Source: Starkeya sp. ORNL1
Lineage (GTDB): Bacteria > Pseudomonadota > Alphaproteobacteria > Rhizobiales > Xanthobacteraceae
Assembly: GCF_012971745.1 (NCBI RefSeq)
Contig: NZ_CP048834.1
Location: 1,116,001 to 1,180,000, forward strand
Reading direction: 5' to 3'
Length of the DNA: 64,000 bases
Shown: in pieces, positions 34,713 through 45,231 of the stretch
How positions within the stretch are numbered: the stretch's first letter is position 1
How the letters are laid out: the number at the start of each line of letters is the position of its first letter
Notes under the pieces: model-generated
Database searches by the model: none
Told to the model about the DNA's origin: nothing
Seen by the model: the letters and a program-made list of their open reading frames with translations, nothing else
Translations under genes and position numbers: made by a program

Positions 34713-36017
34713 TCAGCCCCGTGCCTTCAGCCATGCCTCGGCGCGGGCGACCAGCGCTTCGCGCAGGCCGTCATGCTCCACGGTCTCGATGGCTTCGCCG
34801 ACGAAGGCCTGTACCAGCAGGCTCTGCGCTTCCTTCAGCGGAATGCCCCGGGCGCGCAGATAGAACAGCAGATCGTCATCGAGCGCGCCGCAGGTGGCAC
34901 CATGGCCGCAGGCGACGTCGTCGGCGAAGATCTCCAGCTCCGGCTTGTTGTCCATCTCGGCATCGTCGCCGAGCAGCAGAGCGCGGCTCATCATGCGCCC
35001 GTCGGTCTTCTGGGCGGCCTGGCGGACCACGATCTTGCCCTGGAACACGCCGCGGCTCTGATCGTCGAGCACGTGCTTGAACAATTCGCGGCTCTCGCAG
35101 CCGGGCACGGTGTGATCGACGAACAGCGTCGAATCGGCGTGCTGCCGATCCTTGAGCAGCGCCGCGCCATTGATCGACACCTTCGTGTCCTCGCCCGCCA
35201 GCGTCGCATAGAGCGAGGTGCGCGAGACCGCGGCGCCGCTGGTGAAGGTGAAGCTGCGCAGCTCGACATTGCGGCCGACCTCGAACAGCAGGGTCGCGAG
35301 ATGCACGGCGCTGGTGCCTTCCGCCTGGAGGCGGACGATATCGAGCCGGGCGTCGTCGCCGACAGTGAACTCGGTGGCGCTGTTGGTCTGGTAGGCAACC
35401 GCCTCCGGACCCTCGAAGCTCTCGACATAAGTGAGCTTTGCGCCCTCGCCGACCACCACCAGCGAGCGGGCGTGGCCGAGCGCCGGGGCAGCACCGACAT
35501 AGATGTGAGCGACCTGCACCGGACGTTCGACCACCGTGCCGGGAGCGACATGGACCAGCACGCCGTCCTCCGCGAGCGCGGTGTTGAGCGCCAGCGCGGC
35601 GTCATAGCGCGACGGCACGATGCCGCCGAGACGGCTCAGCAATTCATTGCCGTCCTTGATGGCGGCAGCGAGCGGCTGGATGGTCAGGCCCGGCTCCAGA
35701 TCGGCGAGATCGGAGAGTTCGGGAACCACGACGCCATTGGCGACGACGATGCGGCGCGTGCCGGCATCGGCAAGGGCCTGCACGTCCGGTGGCGTCGATG
35801 CCTTGCCTGCAAGGGGAACCGCGTCGCGCAGGATGGTGCGCAGATCGGTGTATTTCCACTCCTCGATGCGGCGGTGCGGCAGGCCCTGCTCGGCGAAGCT
35901 GCGGGCCGCCGAGCGGCGCAGGTCGGCGAGCCGGCCCGGCGTCGCCGGCAGCGTGTCGAGCGCGGCGATCAGCGCCTGCTCGGCAGGAGTGCGGATGGGG
36001 CGGACTTCGGCGTTCAT
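34713..36017 (-). CDS. sufD: Fe-S cluster scaffold component SufD
   Basis: A 434-aa beta-helix protein that forms the SufBC2D scaffold. It shows the N-terminal LPHRRIEEWKYTDLR and the C-terminal CGHGATCGALDDDLLFYLRARGIPL with the conserved Cys and His used at the SufB–SufD interface. Length is typical. Ten bases separate it from sufC upstream. Confidence 0.95.
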   Translation of the reverse strand: MNAEVRPIRTPAEQALIAALDTLPATPGRLADLRRSAARSFAEQGLPHRRIEEWKYTDLRTILRDAVPLAGKASTPPDVQALADAGTRRIVVANGVVVPELSDLADLEPGLTIQPLAAAIKDGNELLSRLGGIVPSRYDAALALNTALAEDGVLVHVAPGTVVERPVQVAHIYVGAAPALGHARSLVVVGEGAKLTYVESFEGPEAVAYQTNSATEFTVGDDARLDIVRLQAEGTSAVHLATLLFEVGRNVELRSFTFTSGAAVSRTSLYATLAGEDTKVSINGAALLKDRQHADSTLFVDHTVPGCESRELFKHVLDDQSRGVFQGKIVVRQAAQKTDGRMMSRALLLGDDAEMDNKPELEIFADDVACGHGATCGALDDDLLFYLRARGIPLKEAQSLLVQAFVGEAIETVEHDGLREALVARAEAWLKARG

Positions 36018-36026
36018 GACTTCACC

Positions 36027-36800
36027 TCACGCCGCGCTCTGCTGGTACTCGGCATAGCCATTGGCTTCCAGCTCCAGCGCCAGCTCCTTGCCGCCGGAGC
36101 GGACAATGCGGCCATTGTTCATGACGTGCACGAAGTCCGGCACGATGTGGTTCAAGAGGCGCTGATAGTGGGTGATGACGATCATGCCGCGATCCGGCGA
36201 GCGCAGCGCGTTGACGCCTTCAGAGACGACCTTCAGCGCGTCGATGTCGAGGCCGGAATCGGTCTCGTCGAGGATGCAGAGCTTCGGCGCCAGCACCGCC
36301 ATCTGCAGGATCTCCATGCGCTTCTTCTCGCCGCCGGAGAAACCGACATTGACGCCGCGGCGCAGCATGTCCTGGCTGATGCCGAGCGCGCCCGCCTTGT
36401 CGCGGATGAGGCGCAGGAAATCCGGGGTGGAGACCTCTTCCTCGCCGCGGGTCTTGCGCTGCGCGTTCAGCGCCGAGCGCAGGAAGTTCATGGTGGCGAC
36501 GCCGGGCACCTCGATCGGGTACTGGAAGGCGAGGAACACGCCCTTCGCGGCGCGCTCGTCGATCTCCATCTCCAAGAGGTCCTCGCCGTCGAGCGTCACG
36601 GTGCCCTCGGTGACCTCATAATCCTGCTTTCCGGCGAGGATGTAGGACAGCGTCGACTTCCCCGAACCGTTCGGGCCCATGATGGCGTGCACTTCGCCGG
36701 GATTCACCTGGAGCGAGAGCCCCTTGAGGATTTCCCGGCCCTCGTCGCCGTCGATCCTGGCGTGGAGATTGTCGATTTCGAGCATGGCCATTGCGTTCAT
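36027..36800 (-). CDS. sufC: Fe-S assembly ATPase SufC
   Basis: A 257-aa ABC-type ATPase that drives rearrangement of the SufBCD scaffold. Walker A is GPNGSGKST, the signature FSGGEKKRMEIL and Walker B LCILDETDSGLDID, all typical of SufC. Three Met codons (MNAMAMLEIDN) offer starts at 36800, 36791 and 36785; the first is given, and the last gives the usual SufC N-terminus. It lies between sufB and sufD. Confidence 0.95.
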   Translation of the reverse strand: MNAMAMLEIDNLHARIDGDEGREILKGLSLQVNPGEVHAIMGPNGSGKSTLSYILAGKQDYEVTEGTVTLDGEDLLEMEIDERAAKGVFLAFQYPIEVPGVATMNFLRSALNAQRKTRGEEEVSTPDFLRLIRDKAGALGISQDMLRRGVNVGFSGGEKKRMEILQMAVLAPKLCILDETDSGLDIDALKVVSEGVNALRSPDRGMIVITHYQRLLNHIVPDFVHVMNNGRIVRSGGKELALELEANGYAEYQQSAA

Positions 36801-36817
36801 TCCGTTCTGGCGCGAGG

Positions 36818-36893
36818 CATCCGGGTCGGTCGGGATCGCGCAAAATTCCTGGGGGCGATCCCGGATCGCAGCCGTGCTACGTCCGGGATGACG
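36818..36893. repeat. Family C-like repeat between sufB and sufC
   Basis: On the minus strand it begins CGTCATCCCGGACG, contains GATCCGGGATCGC and ends after AATTTTGCGCGATCCCG. The same blocks occur at 52.08 kb, so it is a mobile or multiplying intergenic repeat, not a suf-specific regulator. Confidence 0.75.
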
Positions 36894-36909
36894 AATGCGG
36901 AGCCGGACG

Positions 36910-38385
<1,476 letters not shown>

Positions 38386-38483
38386 CGTCTTTCTCCTCTC
38401 CCACGCGGGGTCAAGGCCCGCGGGTCAAGTCCACACTCACGTTCCGGTCACGCCGCCCGAAGCACGGCAGGACCGCCTCAAAA

Positions 38484-39656
38484 TCACGCCGCGCGTCGGC
38501 GCAGCAGGTTCGGCAGCACCCGGCGAAAGGTGCCGAGCGCACGTTCCACGTCTTCCTCGACGCTCGACCAGCCGAGCGACATGCGCACCGCCGAGCGGGC
38601 GATGCGCTCGGGCACGCCCATGGCGGCGAGCACATGGGACGGCGCGACCTTGCCCGAGGAGCAGGCCGACCCGGCGCTGACCGCGACACCGGCAAGATCG
38701 AGCGCGATCAGCAGCGTCTCGGACGGCACGCCGGGCAAGGCGATGCACGAGGTGTTGGGCAACCGCTCGACATCGCCGACGAGAAGCACCAGCTCTGGGA
38801 ATTCGCACCTTAGAGCGCTTTCAAGCCGGTCGCGCAAGGCAGCGATGCGCGGCATCTCGGTAGCGAGGTCACGCTTCGCACTTTCCGCCGCGGCGCCAAA
38901 GGCGGCGGCGGCGGGCACGTTCTCGCTGCCGGCGCGGCGGCCACGCTCCTGGCCGCCACCGGCGATCAGCGCCGCGGGGCGCAGATCGGGATCGGCCATG
39001 ACGAGCGCGCCGGAGCCCGGCGCGCCGCCGAGCTTGTGGGCGGAGATCGAGAGCATGTCGACGCCGAGCGCGCCGATATCGACCGGGATGCGGCCGGCGG
39101 CCTGCACCGCATCGGAATGGATGACGGCGCCGTGCGCCCGCGCCCGCCGGGCGGCTTCCGCTACCGGCTGGATGACGCCGGTCTCGTTATTGGCGACCAT
39201 GATGGAGACCAGCGGACGGCGCCCGGCTTCGGCATGGCCGGCGAGCATCGTATCGAGCGCATCAAGCTTGATGCGGCCGCGGGCATCGACCGGGATCAGT
39301 TCGACCCGATCGGCGGCAAAGCGATGGCCGCGCAGCACCGCGGAATGCTCTACCGGCGTGGTCACCAGCACGTTGCAGGCGAGCGGCTCGCCACCGCGAG
39401 AGATGTCGGGGGTCAGGGCCAGTACGTCGGCCTCGGTGCCGGACGAGGTGAAGACAACGCCGGCGGGATCCGCGCCGACCAGATCCGCCACCTGCTTGCG
39501 GGCATCCTCCAGACGCGAACGGGACGCCCTGCCCTCGCCATGGATGGCGGAGGCATTGCCGGTACGGTTCAACGCCGCAAGCAGCGCCTCCGCCGCCTCG
39601 GGGCGGATCGGCGCTGTGGCATTGTGGTCGAAATAGCTGCGCTCGGTCGTCGTCAT
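38484..39656 (-). CDS. Cysteine desulfurase, NifS/IscS type (first gene of suf operon)
   Basis: A 390-aa group I cysteine desulfurase. PLP lysine in SISAHKLGG (Lys208); persulfide cysteine in SAGSACSSGKV (Cys332) within the longer group I active-site loop. It therefore differs in class from SufS in the same operon. Many Hyphomicrobiales place such a gene (often called sufS2 or iscS) at the head of the suf operon. The products may share sulfur supply for clusters and other thiolation. Its promoter region is shared with a divergent hydrolase and holds an Irr-type box. Confidence 0.9.
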   Translation of the reverse strand: MTTTERSYFDHNATAPIRPEAAEALLAALNRTGNASAIHGEGRASRSRLEDARKQVADLVGADPAGVVFTSSGTEADVLALTPDISRGGEPLACNVLVTTPVEHSAVLRGHRFAADRVELIPVDARGRIKLDALDTMLAGHAEAGRRPLVSIMVANNETGVIQPVAEAARRARAHGAVIHSDAVQAAGRIPVDIGALGVDMLSISAHKLGGAPGSGALVMADPDLRPAALIAGGGQERGRRAGSENVPAAAAFGAAAESAKRDLATEMPRIAALRDRLESALRCEFPELVLLVGDVERLPNTSCIALPGVPSETLLIALDLAGVAVSAGSACSSGKVAPSHVLAAMGVPERIARSAVRMSLGWSSVEEDVERALGTFRRVLPNLLRRRAA

Positions 39657-40057
39657 CGTCTCGAATTCGAAGAGAATGGCCGTTGCTTACCGCGAGAGGA
39701 GGCGGGACGCACCCTATATAGGTACGATTCCCTGACCTTGCTTGCGCATGCCTCTTGCATGCTTGCAAATCAAGGCCATCTCCTTCATAGGTTTGGCTTC
39801 CGCCACCTCCGTCGGGCGGCATTTTGCGCTGGTGTACAGCTCAAGAATTGCAACCTGACGTAGAAGATTAGAATTATTCTAACAAGTTAGGAGTAACAAC
39901 TCCTGGCGTCAAGGTATCAGGGCGGAAAACCCCACACGGGCCAGACACCCGGCAAGGTTGGAAACCCGCTTGGCGACAGGGGTTTCGCCGGAACTCCTTT
40001 CCGGAACCTAGCTCCCATACGCCCCAACGGGTCGCAGCTTCAAGGTCACGAATTTCC
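39657..40057. promoter_or_regulatory. Divergent control region of suf operon and hydrolase
   Basis: A 401-bp gene-free stretch. Beside the Irr-type box (39868–39882) it contains the perfect 10-bp palindrome CCTATATAGG (39713–39722), 57 bp upstream of the first suf gene, and a GCATG…CATGC dyad near 39750. TATATA there could be a −10 element for suf. I found no credible gene or riboswitch; a short minus-strand frame at 39874–40077 has no support. Confidence 0.6.
39868..39882. promoter_or_regulatory. Irr-type iron control element
   Basis: TTAGAATTATTCTAA is a perfect 15-bp inverted repeat and fits TTAGAA-N3-TTCTAA, the core of the ICE bound by the haem-responsive regulator Irr in Hyphomicrobiales. 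It lies 212 bp from the suf start and 176 bp from the hydrolase start. Confidence 0.75.
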
Positions 40058-40723
40058 ATGCCCGAGGTCATCTTCACCGGCGAGAAGGGGCGGCTTGAAG
40101 GCCGCTACCAGCCGGCCAAGACGCGCAATGCCCCCATCGCCATCATCCTGCATCCGCACCCGCAGTTCGGCGGCACGATGAACAATCCGGTGGTCTATAA
40201 TCTCTATTACCAGTTCGTGAACCGTGGCTTCTCGACCCTGCGCTTCAATTTTCGCGGCGTCGGCCGCAGCCAGGGCTCGTTCGACCACGGCCAGGGCGAA
40301 CTGGCGGACGCCGCCGCGGCGCTTGACTGGGCGCAGTCCATCAATCCGGACGCGCGCGCCTGCTGGATCGCCGGCTTCTCGTTCGGCGCCTGGATCGGCA
40401 TGCAACTGCTGATGCGCCGCCCCGAGGTGGAGGGCTTCATCTCCATCGCCGCGCCGGCCAATCTCTACGACTTCTCGTTCCTGGCGCCCTGCCCCTCGTC
40501 CGGGCTGTTCGTCCATGGCGACAAGGATGCGGTGGTGCCGTTCTCCGCCGTCACCGGCCTGGTCGAGAAGCTGAAGACACAGCGCGGCATCATCATCGAC
40601 CAGCAGACCGTGCCCGGCGCCAACCATTTCTTCGACGGCAAGACCGACGAACTGATGGAAGTGATCGGTGCCTATCTCGACAAGCGCCTGCCCGGCACGC
40701 GCAAGAAGGAAAGCGCGGCCTGA
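40058..40723 (+). CDS. Alpha/beta hydrolase diverging from suf operon
   Basis: A 221-aa serine hydrolase. The oxyanion stretch ILHPHPQFGGTMNN, the strand STLRFNFRGVGRSQG, the nucleophile elbow AGFSFGAWIG, the Asp in VHGDKDAVVP and the His in VPGANHFF give a full triad. This compact hydrolase type is found beside suf operons in many alphaproteobacteria, but its substrate is unknown. The ATG follows directly after the intergenic region; no strong ribosome site is visible. A bidirectional terminator follows. Confidence 0.85.
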   Translation: MPEVIFTGEKGRLEGRYQPAKTRNAPIAIILHPHPQFGGTMNNPVVYNLYYQFVNRGFSTLRFNFRGVGRSQGSFDHGQGELADAAAALDWAQSINPDARACWIAGFSFGAWIGMQLLMRRPEVEGFISIAAPANLYDFSFLAPCPSSGLFVHGDKDAVVPFSAVTGLVEKLKTQRGIIIDQQTVPGANHFFDGKTDELMEVIGAYLDKRLPGTRKKESAA

Positions 40724-40749
40724 GGGTCAGCGCCGTCATCGCAATTGCC

Positions 40750-40782
40750 AATGGCCGGGCATCGCCCGGCCATTTTCATTTC
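40750..40782. terminator. Bidirectional intrinsic terminator
   Basis: An 11-bp perfect stem AATGGCCGGGC/GCCCGGCCATT with a 3-nt loop (40750–40774) is followed by TTCATTT. It lies between the convergent hydrolase and a secreted hypothetical gene and could stop both. Confidence 0.8.
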
Positions 40783-41149
40783 AATTCAGGACCAAGCGCG
40801 CCGGCTGGCTGAGCGTCACCACGTCGCCGCGGCGATAAAGCTCGATCTGGCGGACATCCGCGCTGTCTTCGGCGGGAACCGAAAAGCTGACATGCTGCTC
40901 GGGCTGCAGCGTCGCGGTGACGCGCACCGGCGCACCGCCGCCAATGCTCAGCGTGGCGACGACCTGATAGCCGTCGCGCTCCGGCGTGTAATAGGCAACG
41001 CCATGGACATAGCCGAGATCGATGGTCTGGGCATGGCCGGGCGAGATGTTCTGTGACTTGTCGACCGCGCTGGCCGGGGCCATCGCTGCTGCGCCAAGGA
41101 TGAGGCCGATCACGCCGGCCGGGATAAGGGCGCCGAGAAATACGCGCAT
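40781..41149 (-). CDS. Small secreted hypothetical protein
   Basis: A 122-aa predicted exported protein. The signal peptide runs MRVFLGALIPAGVIGLILGAAAMAPASA. The mature part is a likely all-beta domain (IDLGYVHGVAYYTPERDGYQVVATLSI…VRVTATLQPEQHVSFSVP). I know no family. The start at 41149 has GGAG nine bases upstream; an in-frame ATG at 41164 is weaker. A 10-bp stem-loop lies ~100 bp upstream. Confidence 0.65.
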   Translation of the reverse strand: MRVFLGALIPAGVIGLILGAAAMAPASAVDKSQNISPGHAQTIDLGYVHGVAYYTPERDGYQVVATLSIGGGAPVRVTATLQPEQHVSFSVPAEDSADVRQIELYRRGDVVTLSQPARLVLN

Positions 41150-41249
41150 CCGAGTTTGCTCCATATGTTCTGTCCAGGTTCTTTGACCCGTTCATCGAGT
41201 CGCCTGGCGAGCCGGAGGCTCCGGGAGCCGCTAACGTAGGGAAATTATT

Positions 41250-41280
41250 GTGCGATGCATCATGAGATCTTGCATCGCAC
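41250..41280. promoter_or_regulatory. Perfect 10-bp stem-loop, unassigned
   Basis: GTGCGATGCA and TGCATCGCAC pair perfectly around an 11-nt AT-rich loop. The element is followed on the plus side by an AT-rich stretch and sits ~100 bp upstream of the minus-strand secreted-protein gene. It could be an operator or an RNA hairpin in the leader. Confidence 0.5.
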
Positions 41281-41375
41281 CAATGCGTTTTAGGAAACTG
41301 TGGCGAAAGGTATCAAAATTCAGTTTTTCTGAATGAGGTATTCAGGGTGTGAGCGAGGGGGTGCTCTCCTGCTTC

Positions 41376-41479
41376 AACATCCTTCGAGGCTCGCTGCGCT
41401 CGCACCTCAGGATGAGGTGGTTTTTTTATGTGCGACCTCATCCTGAGGTGCCCGGCAATGCCGGGCCTCGAAGGATGCT
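41376..41479. repeat. Family A palindromic repeat, copy 8
   Basis: Complete element with a T-rich centre (GGTTTTTTTATG). Left side segment GCTCGCTGCGCTCGC (direct), right CCCGGCAATGCCGGG (inverted). It precedes the 3' end of anmK. Confidence 0.9.
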
Positions 41480-41497
41480 GAAGCCGAGCGACCCGGC

Positions 41498-42616
41498 CTA
41501 ACTATGCACTCCGCCCCGCATCGGCTCGGGCACCCCCGTCGTCGTCGGGAAGCTCAGCGGCAAACCTTTCAGCGAGCGCACGGCAAGGAAGCCGAAGGCC
41601 TGCGCCTCCAGGAAATCCGCCGACCAGCCGACGGCATCCGCGCTCACCACCTCGACGCCCAGCCGCTCCGCCAGCATGCGCAGCAGCGTCGGATTATGGG
41701 CACCGCCGCCGGCGGCGATCACTCTTTGCGGCCGGCGCGGCAGCAGCGGCAGGACCGCCGCGACCGAGGCGGCGGTGAGTGCGGTAAGCGTCGCCGCGCC
41801 ATCCTGCGTACTCATGTCGTCGAGGCTCGTCTGCTCGGCCACCCAGTTGCGGAAAGCGTTGCGGTCGAGCGATTTCGGCGGCGACAGCCGAAAGAAACCG
41901 TGGCGCAGCAGCCGCTCCACCGCCGCCTCGTCCACCGTGCCGTTCGCCGCCGCAGCGCCCTCGCAGTCGAACGCCTCGCCGGTGCGCTCCTTCATGAAAT
42001 CGTCGATCAGCGCATTGGCCGGGCCGGTGTCGCAGGCGATCGGATCCGCCTCGCCATCGATGAAGGTGATGTTGGCGACGCCGCCGAGATTGAGCACCAG
42101 CAGCGGCTGCGGCCGGCCAAGCGCGCGAGCCAGCGCGCGGTGATAGACCGGCACGAACGGCGCGCCCTGCCCGCCGGCCGCGACATCGGCGGCGCGGAAA
42201 TCATGCACCAGCCGCACACCCTGCCCGGCGAGAGGCCGCAGCGCCTCGATCAGCCGCGCACCATCGCCGAGTTGCACGGTGAGCCGCTCCTCCGGCTTGT
42301 GCAGCACTGTCTGGCCGTGGAAGCCGATCACATCGATGCCGCCCTCGACCGGGGATTCGGCGAGGAAGCGCGCCGCCGCCTCGGCATGGCGGGTGGTCAG
42401 CAGGATCTCAGCGCCGCGCAGCGAGCCGGGGCGTTCGGTGCGATCACCGAGCGTGGCCGCCTCCTCCAGCGCGCGGAAGAACAGCTGGCGGTCCTCCGGC
42501 GCGTAAGGGTAGGTACGACCCGGGCCGAAGCTCACGACCGTCTCGCCGTCGGTCTCGATTAGCGCCACATCGATGCCGTCGAGCGAGGTGCCGCTCATCA
42601 GGCCGATCGCTTTCAT
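41498..42616 (-). CDS. anmK: Anhydro-N-acetylmuramic acid kinase
   Basis: A 372-aa kinase that phosphorylates and opens 1,6-anhydro-MurNAc released by peptidoglycan turnover, giving MurNAc-6-phosphate. The N-terminal [15 protein letters not shown], the FHGQT motif, [13 protein letters not shown] and the late [12 protein letters not shown] are diagnostic. The ATG at 42616 has GGAGA about eight bases upstream; the GTG two codons earlier is too close to that site. It diverges from tyrS, a conserved neighbour pair in Hyphomicrobiales. Confidence 0.95.
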   Translation of the reverse strand: MKAIGLMSGTSLDGIDVALIETDGETVVSFGPGRTYPYAPEDRQLFFRALEEAATLGDRTERPGSLRGAEILLTTRHAEAAARFLAESPVEGGIDVIGFHGQTVLHKPEERLTVQLGDGARLIEALRPLAGQGVRLVHDFRAADVAAGGQGAPFVPVYHRALARALGRPQPLLVLNLGGVANITFIDGEADPIACDTGPANALIDDFMKERTGEAFDCEGAAAANGTVDEAAVERLLRHGFFRLSPPKSLDRNAFRNWVAEQTSLDDMSTQDGAATLTALTAASVAAVLPLLPRRPQRVIAAGGGAHNPTLLRMLAERLGVEVVSADAVGWSADFLEAQAFGFLAVRSLKGLPLSFPTTTGVPEPMRGGVHS

Positions 42617-42703
42617 TGCCACGTCTCCCCGGGATGCACTGAAGGCTCGAAGCTGATACTAGACCCGCCCGACCTTAAATGATTGACCGCCAGCAGGCCG
42701 ATT

Positions 42704-43960
42704 ATGAGCAGCTACAAGTCCGATTTCCTGCGCACCCTCGACGAGCGCGGCTTCATTCATCAGATCTCCGATGAAAAGGGCCTCGACGACCTGTTCGCCA
42801 AGGAGACGGTGACCGCCTATATCGGCTTCGATCCGACCGCGCCGAGCCTGCATGCCGGCTCGCTGATCCAGATCATGATGCTGCACTGGCTGCAGGCCAC
42901 CGGCCACCGCGCCGTCTCGCTGATGGGTGGGGGCACCGGCATGGTGGGCGACCCCTCCTTCAAGGACGAGGCGCGCCAGCTGATGACGCTGGACACCATC
43001 GAGGCCAATATCGCCTCGATCAAGCGGGTCTTCTCGAACTATCTGAGCTATGGCGAGGGCCCCAGGGACGCGTTGATGATCAACAACGCGGAATGGCTGC
43101 GCGCGCTCAATTACCTGGAATTCCTGCGCGATGTCGGCCGGCATTTCTCGGTCAACCGCATGCTGTCCTTCGACAGCGTGAAGACGCGGATCGACCGCGA
43201 GCAGTCGCTGTCCTTCCTCGAATTCAACTACATGATCCTGCAGGCCTATGACTTCGTCGAGCTGGCGAAGCGCTATGACTGCCGGCTGCAGATGGGCGGC
43301 TCGGACCAGTGGGGCAACATCGTCAACGGCATCGATCTCGGCCACCGCATGGGCACGCCGCAGCTTTATGCCCTGACCTCGCCGCTGCTCACGACCTCCT
43401 CGGGCGCCAAGATGGGCAAGTCGGCCAATGGCGCGGTGTGGCTGAACGCCGACATGCTCGGGCCGTACGAGTTCTGGCAGTACTGGCGTAATACCGAGGA
43501 TGCCGACGTCACGCGCTTCCTCAAGCTCTACACCACGCTGCCGATGGCCGAGATCGCGCGGCTCTCTGCGCTCAATGGCCCGGAGATCAACGAGGTGAAG
43601 AAGATCCTCGCCACCGAGGTGACGGCGATCCTGCACGGCCGCGAGGCGGCGGAGGGCGCAGCCGAGACCGCGCGCAAGACCTTCGAGGAAGGCGCGATCA
43701 GCGCCGACCTGCCGACGGTCGAAGTGCCAGGGGCCGAGCTGGAGGCCGGCATCGGTGTGCTGGCGGCGTTCGCCGAGAAGGCGGGGCTGGTGGCCTCGAA
43801 CGGCGAGGCGCGCCGTCAGGTGAAGAGCGGTGGGCTCAAGGTCAATGATGCCACCGTCACCGACGAGAAGGCGGTGCTGACCAAGGCCGACCTGACGCCG
43901 GAAGGCGTGATCAAGTTGTCGTTCGGCAAGAAGAAGCACGTGCTGCTACGGCCGCTGTGA
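42704..43960 (+). CDS. tyrS: Tyrosyl-tRNA synthetase
   Basis: A 418-aa class I aminoacyl-tRNA synthetase charging tRNA-Tyr. The HIGH-like motif is PSLHAGS (His50), the KMSKS loop KMGKS (about 236–240), and the tyrosine-site stretch [11 protein letters not shown] is present. A C-terminal S4 RNA-binding domain ([20 protein letters not shown]) completes it. The ATG at 42704 is chosen over an upstream TTG because conservation begins here. It is convergent with the channel gene, six bases apart. Confidence 0.95.
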   Translation: MSSYKSDFLRTLDERGFIHQISDEKGLDDLFAKETVTAYIGFDPTAPSLHAGSLIQIMMLHWLQATGHRAVSLMGGGTGMVGDPSFKDEARQLMTLDTIEANIASIKRVFSNYLSYGEGPRDALMINNAEWLRALNYLEFLRDVGRHFSVNRMLSFDSVKTRIDREQSLSFLEFNYMILQAYDFVELAKRYDCRLQMGGSDQWGNIVNGIDLGHRMGTPQLYALTSPLLTTSSGAKMGKSANGAVWLNADMLGPYEFWQYWRNTEDADVTRFLKLYTTLPMAEIARLSALNGPEINEVKKILATEVTAILHGREAAEGAAETARKTFEEGAISADLPTVEVPGAELEAGIGVLAAFAEKAGLVASNGEARRQVKSGGLKVNDATVTDEKAVLTKADLTPEGVIKLSFGKKKHVLLRPL

Positions 43961-43966
43961 GGCCCC

Positions 43967-45139
43967 TCACCGGCTGTTGTCGCTGCCGAACCACTTGTCG
44001 TAGATGGCCTGATAGGTGCCGTTCTCGACGGTCTTGAGCAGGCCGGCATTGACCACCGGGCGCAGGTCACTGCCGGCCGGGAAGACGATGCCGTAATCCT
44101 CGGTGCGGAACGGTGAGCCGGCGACCTTGACCCGGCCATTGCCGGCGTGACGGGCGTAGAACAGGATCATCGGGGTGTCATAGACGGTGGCGATGGCCTG
44201 TCCCTTCAACATGTACTCGACCGCCTGGTCGAAATTATCGAATTCCAGCGGATCGGCCTTCAGCTCCCGGAGATAGCGCGCCGAGGTGCTGCCGGAGATG
44301 GTGGCGACGCGCTTGCCGATCAGGTCGGCCGGCCCCTCGATGCCGCCGCGCAGCGACGAAACGGTGAGCGTGGTGGCGATCAGCGCGGTGAAGTAGGCGA
44401 TCAGCAGCACACCCGCCGCCTTCCAGACGAAGGCCAGGAAACGACCGTACCAGCTCTTCGCCGTGGCGGAGGCCTGGCCGATCATGGCTTCGGCCGACCA
44501 ATACAGCGTCTCTGCCATGCCGCGCCCATACGACTTCGGCACCAGCCACTCGCCCTCCTTGCGTCCGCGCTGCATGAACCAGAACAGGTGCGCCGGGATC
44601 AGCAGCAGCGCGAAGAACACCGCGAGCGCCGCCAGCACGTCGGAGGTGATGAAGCTTGCGAACACCGCGAGGCCGGGCCGCCCACCCGCCGGCACCAGTA
44701 TGGACAGGCCGGAGCGGAACATGGGCTGGGAGAAGTCCATCACCAGCGCGCGGTCCGAGGTGACGGAGATGGCGGCGATGCCGGCGGGGTTCGCGCCGGT
44801 CCGCACCGAATCGAGCAGTGCCGGCAGCGTCGGATAGACCTGGAAGCGGCTCTTCAGGCCGGTCTCATTGGCGATCGCCTGCCAGAGCTCGACGCTGAAA
44901 CCTTCAAGTTCGCCGGTCCCCGGCGTCTTGCCTTTGGCGCCCTTGTCCATGACGAAGGGTGGGATAAGGCGTGTCGCCACCACCAGTTCGGCGCCGGGCA
45001 CGTAAGGCGGCGCGGTCTTCTGGGGTGCGACGCCCTGGATCCTGATGTCCTGCGCCGTGGCGGCGCCGGCACCGGCGATCAGGCAGGCGACCAGCGCGGC
45101 TGCGACCAGACCGATGTGTTTGAGAAGAAGTGCACGCAT
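43967..45139 (-). CDS. Glutamate-receptor-like ion channel (SBP domain with pore insertion)
   Basis: A 390-aa protein combining an amino-acid-binding bilobed domain with an ion pore. Residues 1–30 are a signal peptide. S1 spans ~50–150 with the conserved ligand arginine Arg130 (SDRALVMDFSQP). Membrane helix M1 is ~167–190, a pore loop ~207–230 (ETLYWSAEAMIGQASATAK) and M3 ~232–256 (VWKAAGVLLIAYFTALIATT). S2 covers ~265–386 with Asp321 (TVYDTPM) for the ligand amino group, ending YDKWFGS. This is the GluR0 layout, but the K+ filter TVGYGD is absent. It may gate ions in response to an extracellular amino acid. It lies between tyrS and the AsmA-like gene. Confidence 0.8.
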   Translation of the reverse strand: MRALLLKHIGLVAAALVACLIAGAGAATAQDIRIQGVAPQKTAPPYVPGAELVVATRLIPPFVMDKGAKGKTPGTGELEGFSVELWQAIANETGLKSRFQVYPTLPALLDSVRTGANPAGIAAISVTSDRALVMDFSQPMFRSGLSILVPAGGRPGLAVFASFITSDVLAALAVFFALLLIPAHLFWFMQRGRKEGEWLVPKSYGRGMAETLYWSAEAMIGQASATAKSWYGRFLAFVWKAAGVLLIAYFTALIATTLTVSSLRGGIEGPADLIGKRVATISGSTSARYLRELKADPLEFDNFDQAVEYMLKGQAIATVYDTPMILFYARHAGNGRVKVAGSPFRTEDYGIVFPAGSDLRPVVNAGLLKTVENGTYQAIYDKWFGSDNSR

Positions 45140-45231
45140 GGAAGACGCCCCCGAACCGGGCGTACGCTAACCGCGCGCAGCCTCAAGCGCCACCCGCCGC
45201 GGAGGACATAATTACCGGAGCGCGCTGCTTG

